Source: Myxococcales bacterium (lineage in GTDB: Bacteria > Myxococcota_A > Bradymonadia > UBA7976 > UBA1532). Taken from it: a stretch of DNA of 64,000 nucleotides. Under the pieces are notes generated by a model that had not been told where the DNA came from, ran no database searches, and saw only the letters and a program-made list of their open reading frames with translations. The position numbers were made by a program, and so were the translations under genes. Of this stretch, positions 55,599-64,000 are shown piece by piece. Where the stretch lies: NCBI GenBank assembly GCA_020633435.1, contig JACKDP010000002.1:434001-498000 (forward strand), written 5' to 3'. Each line of letters starts with the position of its first letter. Positions within the stretch are counted from its first letter, which is position 1.

Positions 55599-57745
55599 GC
55601 GTGAAGGGAGAGCCCATGCCGGGCGCGTCGTCCGTCGCCTTCCTCTGGCACTTCCACCAGCCGGACTACCGGGATCCCGTGGCGGGCCGCCCCATCCTGC
55701 CCTGGGTGCGCCTGCACGCGAGCCGGGCCTACTTCGATCTGGCCTGGCTGCATGAGCGCCACCCGGGCTTCCGCTCCACGGTGAACTTCGTCCCGGTCCT
55801 CGTCGATCAGCTCCAGGCCTTCATCGCCGGCGAGCGCGACCGCTACTGGGAGCTGGCCCGCAAGCCCGCCCGGGACCTCACGCCCCCCGAGCGCGCCTTC
55901 ATCGTGGACCGCTTCTTCGCCATCCACCCCGAGCACGGTGTCCGGCCGAGGCCCCGCTACCACGCCCTGCGGGCCCTGCGCGCCCAGGGCCCCGACGCCT
56001 TCTCCGTCGCGGATCTCCGCGATCTGCAAGCGCTCTTCAACCTGGCCTGGTTCGGCTTCGCCGCCCGCGTGGAGTACCCCTTCCTGGCCGAGATGGAGCA
56101 GAAGGGCCGCGGCTTCCGCGAGGACGAGAAGCGCAAGATCCTCGACCTGCAGGTCCACGTCGCCCGCCGCATCCTGCCCCTCTGGCGCCGCCTGGCCGAG
56201 CGCGGCCAGGTCGAGCTGACGACGACGCCCTACGCCCACCCCATCCTGCCGCTCCTCATCGACTCCGACGTCATGGGGCGCTGCCAGCCCACGGCACCGC
56301 GGCCGCCGCGCTTCGCCTTCCCGGCGGACGCCGAGGCCCAGATCGCCCGGGCCCGCGACCGCCACGCCGCCTGGACGGGCGTGGCCCCCGTGGGGCTCTG
56401 GCCGGCCGAGGGGGCCGTCAGCCACGCCGCCGCCGAGCTGCTGGTCGCCCAGGGCATCGGCCACCTGGCCACCGACGAGGCCCAGCTCTTCCGCAGCCTG
56501 CCCCCCGAGACGCCCCGCAGCGCCCTCTACCAGCCGTGGCGCCTGCCCGTCGCGGGCGGCCACCTCGATCTCGTCTTCCGGGACCGCGCCCTGAGCGACC
56601 TCATCGGCTTCACCTACGCCAGCAACGACGCCGAGGTGGCCGTCGACGACCTGCTCGGCCGCGTCCGCGCCGCCGCCGCCAGCGCCCCGCACCCGCGCCC
56701 GCTGGTGACCATCGCCCTCGACGGCGAGAACCCCTGGGACGCCTACCCCGAGAGCGGCCGCCGCTTCCTGCAGACGCTGGCCAGCCGCCTGGAGGCCGCC
56801 ACCGATCTGCAGGCCGTGACCCTCGCCGAGCACCTCGCCGCGGCCCCGCCCACCGCCACCCTCTCCGACCTCGCGCCGGGGTCGTGGATCAACGGCGACT
56901 TCGGCATCTGGATCGGCGGCTCCGTCGAGAACACCGCCTGGCGGCTCCTCGGCGACGCCCGCCGCGCCCTCGAGACGGTGGGCCCCACGCGCCCCCCCGC
57001 CGACGCCGCGGCGGCCCGGGATCACCTGCTGGTGGCCGAGGGCAGCGACTGGTTCTGGTGGTTCGGCGAGCCCTTCCACGGCGAGAACGACGCCGACTTC
57101 GACCACCTCTTCCGCAGCCGCCTGCGCGCGGCCTGGCTGGCGCTGGGCCTGCCCGTCCCCGACGCCGTCGAGCACCCCCTCGACCCGCCGGCCCCCGTGG
57201 CCCCCGTCGCCGAGCCCCGCCAGCTCCTCCGGCCGCGCTTCGCCCCCGCCGACAGCACGTGGTTCGAGTGGGCCGGCGCCGGCGTCTACGCCCTGGAGCA
57301 CGGCGTCGCCGCCATGTACCAGGCGACGCGCTGGTTCGTCCGCCTGCTCTACGGCTTCGACCTCGCCCACGCCTACTTCCGCCTCGAGCCCGCCGAGGGC
57401 GCCGACACCGCCGGCATGACGCTGCGGCTGCGCCTCCACGGCGGCGCCGATCTGCACGTCGTCGACGTCCCCCTCGACGAGGCCGCCGGCGAGGCCACCC
57501 TGGCCCGCCTGGACCCGGATCTCACCCCCCGGGGCGCGCGCCCGCTGACGCTGGTCAAGCGCCGCCGCGGCATCGTCGAGATCGGGGTGCCCTTCGCCGA
57601 CCTCGGCCTGGTGGCCGGCGATCCGCTGCACACGACGGCCTTCCTGATGCGCGAGCGCGTCTGCCTCGCCCGCTACCCCGCCGCCGGCGACGTGCGCGTC
57701 ACGGTGCCGGATGCCCAGTTCGAGGCGCGCCACTGGACGGCGTGA
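55595..57745 (+). CDS. Glycoside hydrolase family 57 protein
   Basis: This 716-residue GH57 enzyme acts on alpha-1,4-glucans, as amylase, glucanotransferase or branching enzyme. The five conserved regions appear in order: HFHQPDYRDP; GQVELTTTPYAHPILPL; GLWPAEGAVSHAA with the nucleophile Glu near residue 272; IGHLATDEAQLF with the acid/base Asp; and GENPWDAYPESG. WINGDFGIWIGG and ENTAWRLLGDARRAL further mark the family. The ATGA overlap with glgC ties it to glycogen turnover. There is no signal peptide, so it is cytoplasmic. The last 47 bases overlap the convergent lipoprotein gene. Confidence 0.9.
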   Translation: MSVKGEPMPGASSVAFLWHFHQPDYRDPVAGRPILPWVRLHASRAYFDLAWLHERHPGFRSTVNFVPVLVDQLQAFIAGERDRYWELARKPARDLTPPERAFIVDRFFAIHPEHGVRPRPRYHALRALRAQGPDAFSVADLRDLQALFNLAWFGFAARVEYPFLAEMEQKGRGFREDEKRKILDLQVHVARRILPLWRRLAERGQVELTTTPYAHPILPLLIDSDVMGRCQPTAPRPPRFAFPADAEAQIARARDRHAAWTGVAPVGLWPAEGAVSHAAAELLVAQGIGHLATDEAQLFRSLPPETPRSALYQPWRLPVAGGHLDLVFRDRALSDLIGFTYASNDAEVAVDDLLGRVRAAAASAPHPRPLVTIALDGENPWDAYPESGRRFLQTLASRLEAATDLQAVTLAEHLAAAPPTATLSDLAPGSWINGDFGIWIGGSVENTAWRLLGDARRALETVGPTRPPADAAAARDHLLVAEGSDWFWWFGEPFHGENDADFDHLFRSRLRAAWLALGLPVPDAVEHPLDPPAPVAPVAEPRQLLRPRFAPADSTWFEWAGAGVYALEHGVAAMYQATRWFVRLLYGFDLAHAYFRLEPAEGADTAGMTLRLRLHGGADLHVVDVPLDEAAGEATLARLDPDLTPRGARPLTLVKRRRGIVEIGVPFADLGLVAGDPLHTTAFLMRERVCLARYPAAGDVRVTVPDAQFEARHWTA

Positions 57746-58755
57746 GGGCCAGCTCGCCGAAGCCGTAGTCGGCCCCCACCAGCAGCAGCCGATCGGGCCC
57801 CACCAGGAACATCGCCACCGTCGGCCCCGGCAGCGCGCGGCGCCCGGCCTCCACCAGCCGGCCCCCCTCGGCGCGGTAGACGACCACGGCCTCGCCTGCG
57901 GCGACGATCAGGAATTCCCCAAGGGGAACGAGGGCTTGCACGGCACCCGGGGTGGGCGTCCCCTGGCCGTCGAGGGCCACGCCGATGGCCCCCAGCCGCG
58001 CCTCGACCGTCGCCTCGCCCAGCGGGGCGTGCAGCCGGTCGTCCCCCGCGACCACCTGGCCCTCGGGCCCGGCGGGCACCAGCCAGGGCCCCCGCGGCCA
58101 CACCGGCAGGCCCCGGCCCGAGGCGTCCACCAGCCAGAGCAGGGCGTCGTCGCGGAAGAGCCGCGCCACCGGCCCCAGCCCCGGCGGCTGGCCCATCGGC
58201 ACCGGCGCGCCGGGACCCGGCCGCCACCACCAGACGCCCGACGCGCCCGCCGCCCAGACGCGCTCGCCATCCCACGTCGCCGCCTGCAGGCCCGTCGCCG
58301 CGTCGCGCCGCCAGATCGTCTCGCCCGCGTCGAGCAGCGCCAGCGCCGGGCCCGACCAGCGCAGCTCGCGCCCATCGGGAGGGACCGCCCGCCGCGCCCG
58401 CCGGGGTGGGCCACCCGGTCGCCGCCGCGAGCGCGCCGCGCCAGGCCACCGCGTCCCCGGCCACGCCCACGGCGTCGGCCTCGCCCATGGCCACCAGCGC
58501 CCGCTCCCCGTCACAGCCCACCGCGCGCGGCGCCCCGCCGAGGGGGATGACGGCCTCCTGGGCCGGCCCGTCCGGGCCGAACCGCCACCGCTCCACGGCG
58601 CCGTCCCGCGCGGCCCACGCCACCGGCCCGGCCACGCAGCCCGCGCGCCACGCCCCGCCGCGCAGCAACGGCGCGCTCAGGCCCGGGGGGGCGGCCGCCG
58701 GTCCACCGCCACACCCGGCCAGGCTCCCCACCAGCGCCACCATCGCCCACCGCAT
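57699..58755 (-). CDS. Beta-propeller-like lipoprotein (frame broken)
   Basis: The N-terminus has a signal peptide and lipobox (VGSLAGC) and reads in one frame to about residue 120 (TGWPTPAGAAGG). The rest reads in another frame from about 58395 (VPPDGRELRWSGP) to the stop at 57699. Joined, the ~350-residue protein has short repeated segments such as VAWAARDGAVERWRFG, VGCDGERALVAMGEAD and ATWDGERVWAAGASG. These resemble a WD- or Kelch-like propeller. The break lies in a GGCGGGCGCGGCGGGCGG tract. Function unknown. Probably a surface or periplasmic lipoprotein. Confidence 0.65.
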
Positions 58756-58920
58756 CGCGCTCCCCCGCAGCCACCACGCTCGTCGCCCGACTCTCTAACA
58801 AAATCAATCACTTTGCTCTACTCCCTCGGCGGCGGGGCCGGTGTTTCTGGATCGCGCCGGCGAGACACGGCATGGTCCCCCGGGGTCGAACGGCCCCGAT
58901 CACCCGGCGAGGCGCACCTG

Positions 58921-60258
58921 GTGTCGAACGACTCCCCCGATCCGGCCATCAAGCGACGGCTGGGCATGGACGCCCCCGCGGCGGTCGCGGCCCTGGGCGC
59001 GCTCGCGCTCGCGCCGCTCCTGGGGATCGTCATCGCGGGCCAGGCCACCACCGTCTTCGCCGGCGTGGCGGCCGTCACCCTCGGGCTCTTCCTGCTCTGG
59101 CAGCCGCTCTGGTGCGTCTACCTCATGGTGGTCGGCGCCCTCTTCAACACCTTCTTCGTCGACGCCGGCTTCGCCCTCCTGGGGGCGGGCGACCTGGCCG
59201 TCCTCGTCTCGCTGCCCATCTGGCTGCTGCACCGCCTCAACCACCCCCGCGACCTGCGCCTGCCCCGCGCCTGGCCGCTGCTCGTGGCCTACGCCATGCT
59301 CGCCGGCGCCAGCCTCCTGGAGGGCGTCGCCCCCGAGGCCGGCATCCGCAGCTACGTCCGCCAGCTCACCTACGTGGCGTCCCTCTTCGCCGTCACCGAC
59401 CTGCTCCGGGACACCGCGCAGCTCCGCCGCATCTTCCTCATCTTCGCGGTGGGGGGCACCTTCATCGCCGGCCACGCCCTCGCCACCTGGCAGGGCGGCC
59501 GCCTCGAGGGCATCGCCGAGCAGCCGAACCTGCTGGCCGTGCTCCTGGCCTTCTGCGGCGTGCCCACCATCGGCATCATCCTCACGGCCGGGCCCTCCCT
59601 GAAGCGCCTCCTCGGCATCGGCGGGCTGATGCTGATGATCGTCGCGCTCATCTTCACCATCTCCCGCGGCAACTACCTGGGCTTCGGCTGCGCGGCCCTG
59701 TGGTGGATGCGCCGCTACCGCCGCCTCATCGTGGTCGCCGTGCTCGCGGCCGCCGGCATCGTGGCCGTCCTCGCCCGCGACCCCGAGCTGGCCGCCAACA
59801 TCACGCGCCGCTGGCAGCTCCAGGACGTCAGCGTCTCCCAGCGCATCATCGTGCAGGAGAACGCCATCCAGACCATCCTGCAGAACCCGCTCTTCGGCGT
59901 CGGCTTCGGCCAGTTCTCCGAGCTGCACCGCAAGGTGGACATCACCGCCGAGGTGGGCCGCAGCGCCCACAACCAGTACCTCGGCCAGATGGCCGCCACG
60001 GGCATCCCCGCGGCATTGCTGCTCTTTTTGTTCATCGCGTTGCAGTTCTGGCCGCTGTGGCAGCGCGCCGGACCCTTCGCGCGCTTCCGCCCCGACGAGC
60101 AGTGGATCGTGGCCGTCTTCCAGGGCCTCGCCATCTACCAGTGCGTCTCGATGGTGTTCCGCACCGCCCTGCGCCAGCCCGAGTGGCTGATGCTCTCGCT
60201 CTACTGCGCCGTGCTCGCCATCGCGCTGGCCCGCCCCGAAGAGGCGCCGAAGGCGTAG
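58921..60258 (+). CDS. O-antigen ligase/Wzy-like polymerase family membrane protein
   Basis: This 445-residue protein has about ten transmembrane helices and the Wzy_C signatures: ISRGNYLGFGCAALWW for one loop, and NPLFGVGFGQF with SAHNQYLGQMAATGIPAAL for the periplasmic loop whose His is conserved. Such proteins join or polymerise sugar chains onto lipid A-core or an acceptor. Specificity is unknown. The GTG at 58921 was chosen for weak GAGG upstream; an ATG at 58966 would drop 15 residues. The 165 bases before it include an AT-richer patch (58793-58820) but no clear promoter. The 3' end overlaps the glycerate kinase end by 58 bases. Confidence 0.85.
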   Translation: MSNDSPDPAIKRRLGMDAPAAVAALGALALAPLLGIVIAGQATTVFAGVAAVTLGLFLLWQPLWCVYLMVVGALFNTFFVDAGFALLGAGDLAVLVSLPIWLLHRLNHPRDLRLPRAWPLLVAYAMLAGASLLEGVAPEAGIRSYVRQLTYVASLFAVTDLLRDTAQLRRIFLIFAVGGTFIAGHALATWQGGRLEGIAEQPNLLAVLLAFCGVPTIGIILTAGPSLKRLLGIGGLMLMIVALIFTISRGNYLGFGCAALWWMRRYRRLIVVAVLAAAGIVAVLARDPELAANITRRWQLQDVSVSQRIIVQENAIQTILQNPLFGVGFGQFSELHRKVDITAEVGRSAHNQYLGQMAATGIPAALLLFLFIALQFWPLWQRAGPFARFRPDEQWIVAVFQGLAIYQCVSMVFRTALRQPEWLMLSLYCAVLAIALARPEEAPKA

Positions 60259-61340
60259 AGCCGCGCCGCGCGCGCGCTCGCCCGCGCCAGCCGACCAGCC
60301 GCGCCGGCCAGCGCCTCCGCCAGCGTCCCCGGCCCCTCCGCCAGCGGCAACGCCACCGCGCGCCCCGCCAGCGCGGCCTCCCCCGCCGGCGTCACCTCCC
60401 CCGCCAGCACGACGACCGGCCGGCCGCCCGCCCGGTCCACGACGCCGCTCACCACCTTGCCCTCGGCCGTCTGGGCGTCCAGCCGCCCCTCCGCCGTCAT
60501 CACCAGCTCCGCCTGGGCGATGCGGGCGTCCAGCCCGACGACGGCCGCGATGTGGTCGAAGCCGCCCACCAGCGTGGCGCCCAGCGCGGCCCAGAGCCCG
60601 CCCGCGAGCCCACCCGCCGCGCCGCCGTGCACCACCCCGCGGGGATCCCGGCCGCTGGCGGCCGCCAGGACCGCGCCCAGGCGGTCGAGGCCGGCGACCA
60701 GCGCGCCGACGTCCGCGGGCGTCGCCCCCTTCTGCGGCCCGTAGAGCCCCGCCGCCGCGAGCAGCGGCGTCCGCACGTCACACAGGACGGTCACCGGCAG
60801 CTCGAACCGCGGCAGCGCGACGTGGGCCAGATCCGCCAGCGCGGCGCCTCCCGGCGGCAGCGGCCGCCCCGCAGCGTCCCGAAGCTCGGCGCCGAGGGCC
60901 CGCAGCGCCCCCGCCCCGCCGTCCACCATGGCGCTGCCGCCGACCCCCAGCAGGAGGTGGCGCGCCCCCGCGGCCCGCGCGGCCGCCAGCAGCTCCCCCG
61001 TCCCCCGCGAGCAGGCCCCCCGGGCGTCGCGCCGCGTCGTGCGGGCCAGCCCCGAGGCCTCCGCGCTCTCGACGACGGCCACGCCATCGGCCCCGAGCCA
61101 CCACCGCGCCCGCACCCGCTCGCCATGGGGCCCCGCGACCTCGGTGGCGCACCACCGCCCGGCCCCGGCCGCCGCCGCCAGCACGTCCAGCGTGCCCTCG
61201 CCGCCGTCCGCCAGCGGGGCCTGGTCGCAGCGCACCCCGGGCCAGACGCTCGCCAGCCCCGCGGCCATGGCGCTCGCCGCCTCCGCCGCCGTGAGGCAGC
61301 CCTTCAGCTTGTCGGGGCAGAGGAGGACGCGGCCTACCAC
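60201..61340 (-). CDS. Glycerate kinase (GlxK/GarK family)
   Basis: Glycerate kinases of this family phosphorylate D-glycerate to 2-phosphoglycerate. The 379-residue protein opens with VLLCPDKLKGCLTAAEAA, has ADGGEGTLDVL near residue 45, then LLGVGGSAMVDGGAGAL and ELVMTAEGRLDAQTAEGKV. These segments match the GlxK family. GTG start at 61340, overlapping the stop of the upstream transglycosylase gene by seven bases. The C-terminal end overlaps the convergent ligase gene. Confidence 0.88.
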   Translation of the reverse strand: MVGRVLLCPDKLKGCLTAAEAASAMAAGLASVWPGVRCDQAPLADGGEGTLDVLAAAAGAGRWCATEVAGPHGERVRARWWLGADGVAVVESAEASGLARTTRRDARGACSRGTGELLAAARAAGARHLLLGVGGSAMVDGGAGALRALGAELRDAAGRPLPPGGAALADLAHVALPRFELPVTVLCDVRTPLLAAAGLYGPQKGATPADVGALVAGLDRLGAVLAAASGRDPRGVVHGGAAGGLAGGLWAALGATLVGGFDHIAAVVGLDARIAQAELVMTAEGRLDAQTAEGKVVSGVVDRAGGRPVVVLAGEVTPAGEAALAGRAVALPLAEGPGTLAEALAGAAGRLARASARAARLYAFGASSGRASAMASTAQ

Positions 61341-63508
61341 TCGTCCAGCGGATCGTCGGGGGGCGGCGCCCCCTCGGGCGGCGCGTCCTCCCAGTCAGGC
61401 ACGGCGGGCTGCTCCTGCAGGCCGTTCCACAGCAGGTCGGGGTTGGACGCCTCGGCCACCTCGGCGCTCAGGGAGCCCCGCTGCACCAGGCGCTTCAGCA
61501 GCGCCTTCATGCGCTTGCCGTAGCTGGCGTCCACCTTCCCGCGCTCGAACTGCTTGCCGTAGAACCGCGGCGACGGCAGCAGGCGCACCAGGAAGGCGAT
61601 CTCGGTGGGCGTCAGATCCCGCGGCGCCTTGTGGAAGTAGTGCCGCGCCGCCTCGCCGATGCCGAAGACGTGGTCGCCGAACTCCACCACGTTCAGGTAG
61701 AGCTCCATCAGCTCGTCCTTGGTGAACGAGCGCTCCAGCAGCCAGGTGACGACGAGCTCCTCGAGCTTGCGCGACAGCGTCTTGCGCCGGTTCAAGAACA
61801 GGTTGCGGGCGAGCTGCATGGTCAGCGTGGAGCCGCCGCGGGCGAACCGGCCGCGCTCCAGGTTGCGCACGAGCGAGCCGCGCAGGTGCAGCATGCTCAC
61901 GCCGCCGTGGCGGTAGAAGCCGCCGTCCTCCTGGGCGGTCACCGCCAGCGGCAGCAGCGGCGGGATGAGGTCCAGCGGCGTCCAGCGCCCGCTCTGGGGC
62001 CCCGTCTCGCGCACGATGACCTCCCCGTCGGGCATCTCGAAGCGCGTGTAGAAGATGCGCTTGAGCCGGCCGAAGCCGATCTCGTCGCTGATCTCCTCCA
62101 CCTTCAGCGTCTTGAGGTCCACGTCGGCGTCCAGGACGGTCGCCGGCAGGTCGGCCATGTCGATGGCCAGCTTCCCCTTGAAGCCGAACCGCCCCGCCAG
62201 CCGGAACGGCTGCAGGTTCGGCAGCAGCCCGGGCGGCACCGCCCGCGTCGCCAGCCCCGCGTCCACCGGCGGCACCGTGGCCTCCGCGGCCACCTTCAGC
62301 GTCTCGCCCGTGTTGTCCACGAACCCGCTGAGCTTCACCCCCACCTCGCCGATGGAGGCCCGCCCATCCTCCAGGACGAGCTTGATCTTCTTGGGGTTCT
62401 TCGTCGGGGCCTCCACCGTGAGGCGGCCCCCGATGCCGAAGTTGAAGGGCCCCACCGGCCCCTCCGCCAGGGCGGGGTGCAGCACCCGGAAGCGCTCGAT
62501 GCGCGCGTCGCCCTCCAGCACCGCCCGCCGCGCCTCCAGGTCCACCATCACCGTCAGCCCGCCGGAGAGCTGGCCGTTCACCGTGGCGTGCACCGGATCG
62601 AGGCTCAGCCCGGACACGTCGGCCCGCACCTCCACCTTGCGGCGATCCGCCCGCCCGTGGCCGACGATCTGCCCGCCCCCCGGCAGGGACAGCCGCGCGC
62701 GCACCGGCCGGCTGCCATCGGCGCCCGCCTCGATGCCCACCGTCAGATCCGCCGACAGCCCCCCCAGCATGGCCGACAGGCTGCCGTCCTCGGCCGTGCT
62801 CACCAGGCGCACGCCGGGCAGCGTCACCCGCGGCTCGTCGCCCCGCTCCAGCTCCAGGCCGCTGCCGACCACCTGCAGGCGGCCCGGCAGCGACAGGTGC
62901 ATGCTCTCGCTGCACTGCACCCGCACGCGGTCCTTGCTGCCCTCGAAGGTGCAGGGCCCCATGGGCGGGTGGGTGACGGTGGCCTCGCCGGTGAACTGCC
63001 CCTCCAGGAACCGGACCTTCAGATCCTGGACCTCGAGCCCGCCGCTGTGATCGATGAGGCGCCCGTCATCCAGCTCGACGGCCGGCAGCGCGCGCCCCTG
63101 GCCGCCGCCGCCGCCGCTTGGGCGCCGGGTGGGCACCATGTCGCGCAGCGCCTTGAGGGCCCCCTCGGCGGTGCCATCGCCGTGGACGTGCACCACCACC
63201 CCCCGCAGCCGCAGCCGATCGGGCCAGGGCGACAGGGACCACCGCGTGCTCTCCGAGATGTCCGCCCAGACCTGGCGGACGGTGACGAGGGGGGCCTCGG
63301 CCGGGCCGACGCGCAGCCGCTCCACCCCGGCCCGATCGGCGCCCTCCAGGAAGACGCGATCCGCCGAGACGGGCAGGCCGATGCGATCCTCGATCTTGGC
63401 GAGGGCCCGCTGGCCCGCGGACTCCACGGCCGCGCCCGAGAAGGTGAGGCCGGCCAGGAGCAGCAGGAGGGGCAGACCCCCCAGCAGCGTCAGGAGGGTG
63501 CGTCGCAC
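61334..63508 (-). CDS. GT51 peptidoglycan transglycosylase with a long AsmA-like N-terminal domain
   Basis: This 724-residue protein has an N-terminal transmembrane helix, then about 480 residues of beta-rich, repeated periplasmic sequence (AsmA/DUF3971-like, for example LSLPGGGQIVGHGRADRRKV). A glycosyltransferase 51 domain follows: Glu527-Asp528 in TAQEDGGFYRHGG, RGGSTLTMQLARNLFL, KLEELVVTWLLERSFTKDELMELYLN. It polymerises glycan strands from lipid II and lacks a transpeptidase domain, so it is monofunctional like MtgA. MtgA proteins are about 240 residues, so the N-terminal part is an extra domain. GTG start at 63508 with an AGG just upstream. Confidence 0.88.
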   Translation of the reverse strand: MRRTLLTLLGGLPLLLLLAGLTFSGAAVESAGQRALAKIEDRIGLPVSADRVFLEGADRAGVERLRVGPAEAPLVTVRQVWADISESTRWSLSPWPDRLRLRGVVVHVHGDGTAEGALKALRDMVPTRRPSGGGGGQGRALPAVELDDGRLIDHSGGLEVQDLKVRFLEGQFTGEATVTHPPMGPCTFEGSKDRVRVQCSESMHLSLPGRLQVVGSGLELERGDEPRVTLPGVRLVSTAEDGSLSAMLGGLSADLTVGIEAGADGSRPVRARLSLPGGGQIVGHGRADRRKVEVRADVSGLSLDPVHATVNGQLSGGLTVMVDLEARRAVLEGDARIERFRVLHPALAEGPVGPFNFGIGGRLTVEAPTKNPKKIKLVLEDGRASIGEVGVKLSGFVDNTGETLKVAAEATVPPVDAGLATRAVPPGLLPNLQPFRLAGRFGFKGKLAIDMADLPATVLDADVDLKTLKVEEISDEIGFGRLKRIFYTRFEMPDGEVIVRETGPQSGRWTPLDLIPPLLPLAVTAQEDGGFYRHGGVSMLHLRGSLVRNLERGRFARGGSTLTMQLARNLFLNRRKTLSRKLEELVVTWLLERSFTKDELMELYLNVVEFGDHVFGIGEAARHYFHKAPRDLTPTEIAFLVRLLPSPRFYGKQFERGKVDASYGKRMKALLKRLVQRGSLSAEVAEASNPDLLWNGLQEQPAVPDWEDAPPEGAPPPDDPLDEW

Positions 63509-63539
63509 GCGACCTGGCGGGGCAGCAGGGGCAAGACGC

Positions 63540-64000
63540 TTACTTGCCGGCCGGGGCGCCGCGCAGCGCCTTGAGCTGCTCGGCGGTGGGCTCCGGCGGG
63601 ACCGGCGCCTTCTCGGGCACGTAGATGTGGATCTCGACGCGATCCGCCTTGGCGCCCTTGGGGGCCCCCTCGGGCAGGGCGACGCCGCCGATGCCCTTGG
63701 CGCGGAGCTGACCCTCGGCCACGCCCTTCTGGTTCAGGTACGTCCACACGTTGGTGGCCCGCTTCGTCGACAACTCGCCGGCCTCGGTCACGCCCAGCGC
63801 GGTCGCCCGCACCTCGAACACCACGTCGGGGTACCGCTTCAGCACCTCGGCCAGGGCGTCCAGCGCGTCGAGGCTGCGCTTGTAGATGGCCTCGCTCTTC
63901 GGCTCGAAGGTCACGCCCACCTGGATGCCCAGCACCGCCTGCAGATCCGCGGGGATCTCATCGGCGCAGCCGTCCACATCCTGGAAACCATTGAGGTTCT
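63540..64000 (-). CDS. OmpA-family C-terminal domain protein (5' end outside window)
   Basis: The visible 152 codons begin mid-gene with NLNGFQDVDGC, a thrombospondin type 3-like calcium segment, then an OmpA-like domain (GIQVGVTFEPKSEAIY, LAEVLKRYPDVVFEV, STKRATNVWTYLNQKGV, ADRVEIHIYV). The domain usually binds peptidoglycan, with Asp and Arg gripping diaminopimelate. Here the Arg (KRATNV) is present, but the Asp of the usual TD-G motif is not obvious in VRATALGVTEAGE. The tail is rich in Pro/Ala/Lys. The start lies beyond 64000; a GTG at 63977 is internal. Confidence 0.8.
   Translation of the reverse strand, partial: NLNGFQDVDGCADEIPADLQAVLGIQVGVTFEPKSEAIYKRSLDALDALAEVLKRYPDVVFEVRATALGVTEAGELSTKRATNVWTYLNQKGVAEGQLRAKGIGGVALPEGAPKGAKADRVEIHIYVPEKAPVPPEPTAEQLKALRGAPAGK

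Noticed and set aside
63540..63977. Complete small gene starting with GTG at 63977
   Set aside because: The frame stays open to the right edge and the upstream residues form a typical thrombospondin-like segment, so the gene is truncated by the window.

Overview
The window is very GC-rich and looks like a chromosomal segment of a Myxococcota (deltaproteobacterial) bacterium. Four things point there: a secreted esterase ending in a MYXO-CTERM-like tail, an AgmX/GltJ-like gliding protein (zinc ribbon, GYF, membrane helix, TonB-like end), a pilMNOPQ-aroKB cluster with a single-domain Roadblock protein, and many lipoproteins with Asp/Ala/Pro- or Gly-rich linkers. Housekeeping genes dominate; I see no insertion sequence, phage, CRISPR array, tRNA or rRNA.

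Layout, left to right. 1-6.1 kb: a truncated deoC with an unusual N-terminal extension, translationally coupled to a sigma-54 activator; a FabZ-like dehydratase; a HEAT-like lipoprotein; the AgmX-like protein, whose frame is broken in its linker. 6.4-13.6 kb: surface and envelope genes (Cys-rich lipoprotein, methyltransferase, sugar epimerase, thioredoxin-like lipoprotein, esterase). 13.8-17.3 kb: a three-subunit molybdenum hydroxylase. 17.4-20.6 kb: rplM-rpsI-argC-fxsA-nfi behind a strong promoter with a leader hairpin. 20.6-31.5 kb: an NtrC-type regulator, pilMNOPQ, aroK, aroB and a lipoprotein; PilQ carries a very long coiled-coil insertion and one frame break. 31.5-36.6 kb: Roadblock protein, aroQ, efp and a 1142-residue TPR protein with nine FGDLL-type motifs. 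36.7-39.5 kb: two SPFH/HflKC-like proteins and a small membrane protein. 39.5-45.6 kb (minus strand): a six-gene MoxR operon (DUF4129-like, DUF4350-like, MoxR, DUF58, SpoIIM-like, RDD) with overlapping genes. 45.7-50.7 kb: a duplicated-domain secreted protein, ffh with a repetitive tail, and divergent cytochrome c and thioredoxin lipoproteins. 50.7-64 kb: a GH43-like lipoprotein, a Ser/Thr kinase, glgC with a GH57 enzyme (glycogen metabolism), an O-antigen-ligase-like protein, glycerate kinase, a GT51 transglycosylase with a long periplasmic domain, and the end of an OmpA-family protein.

Three genes (AgmX-like, pilQ, lipoprotein at 57.7-58.8 kb) are each readable only across a frame change inside GC-rich low-complexity DNA. 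Base-level sequence or assembly errors are the simplest explanation, so these are annotated as whole genes. Most start codons were chosen by Shine-Dalgarno spacing, 4-nt overlaps with the upstream gene, or the position of a signal peptide. No intergenic stretch exceeds about 300 bases except 6083-6460, which holds a promoter and a palindrome.
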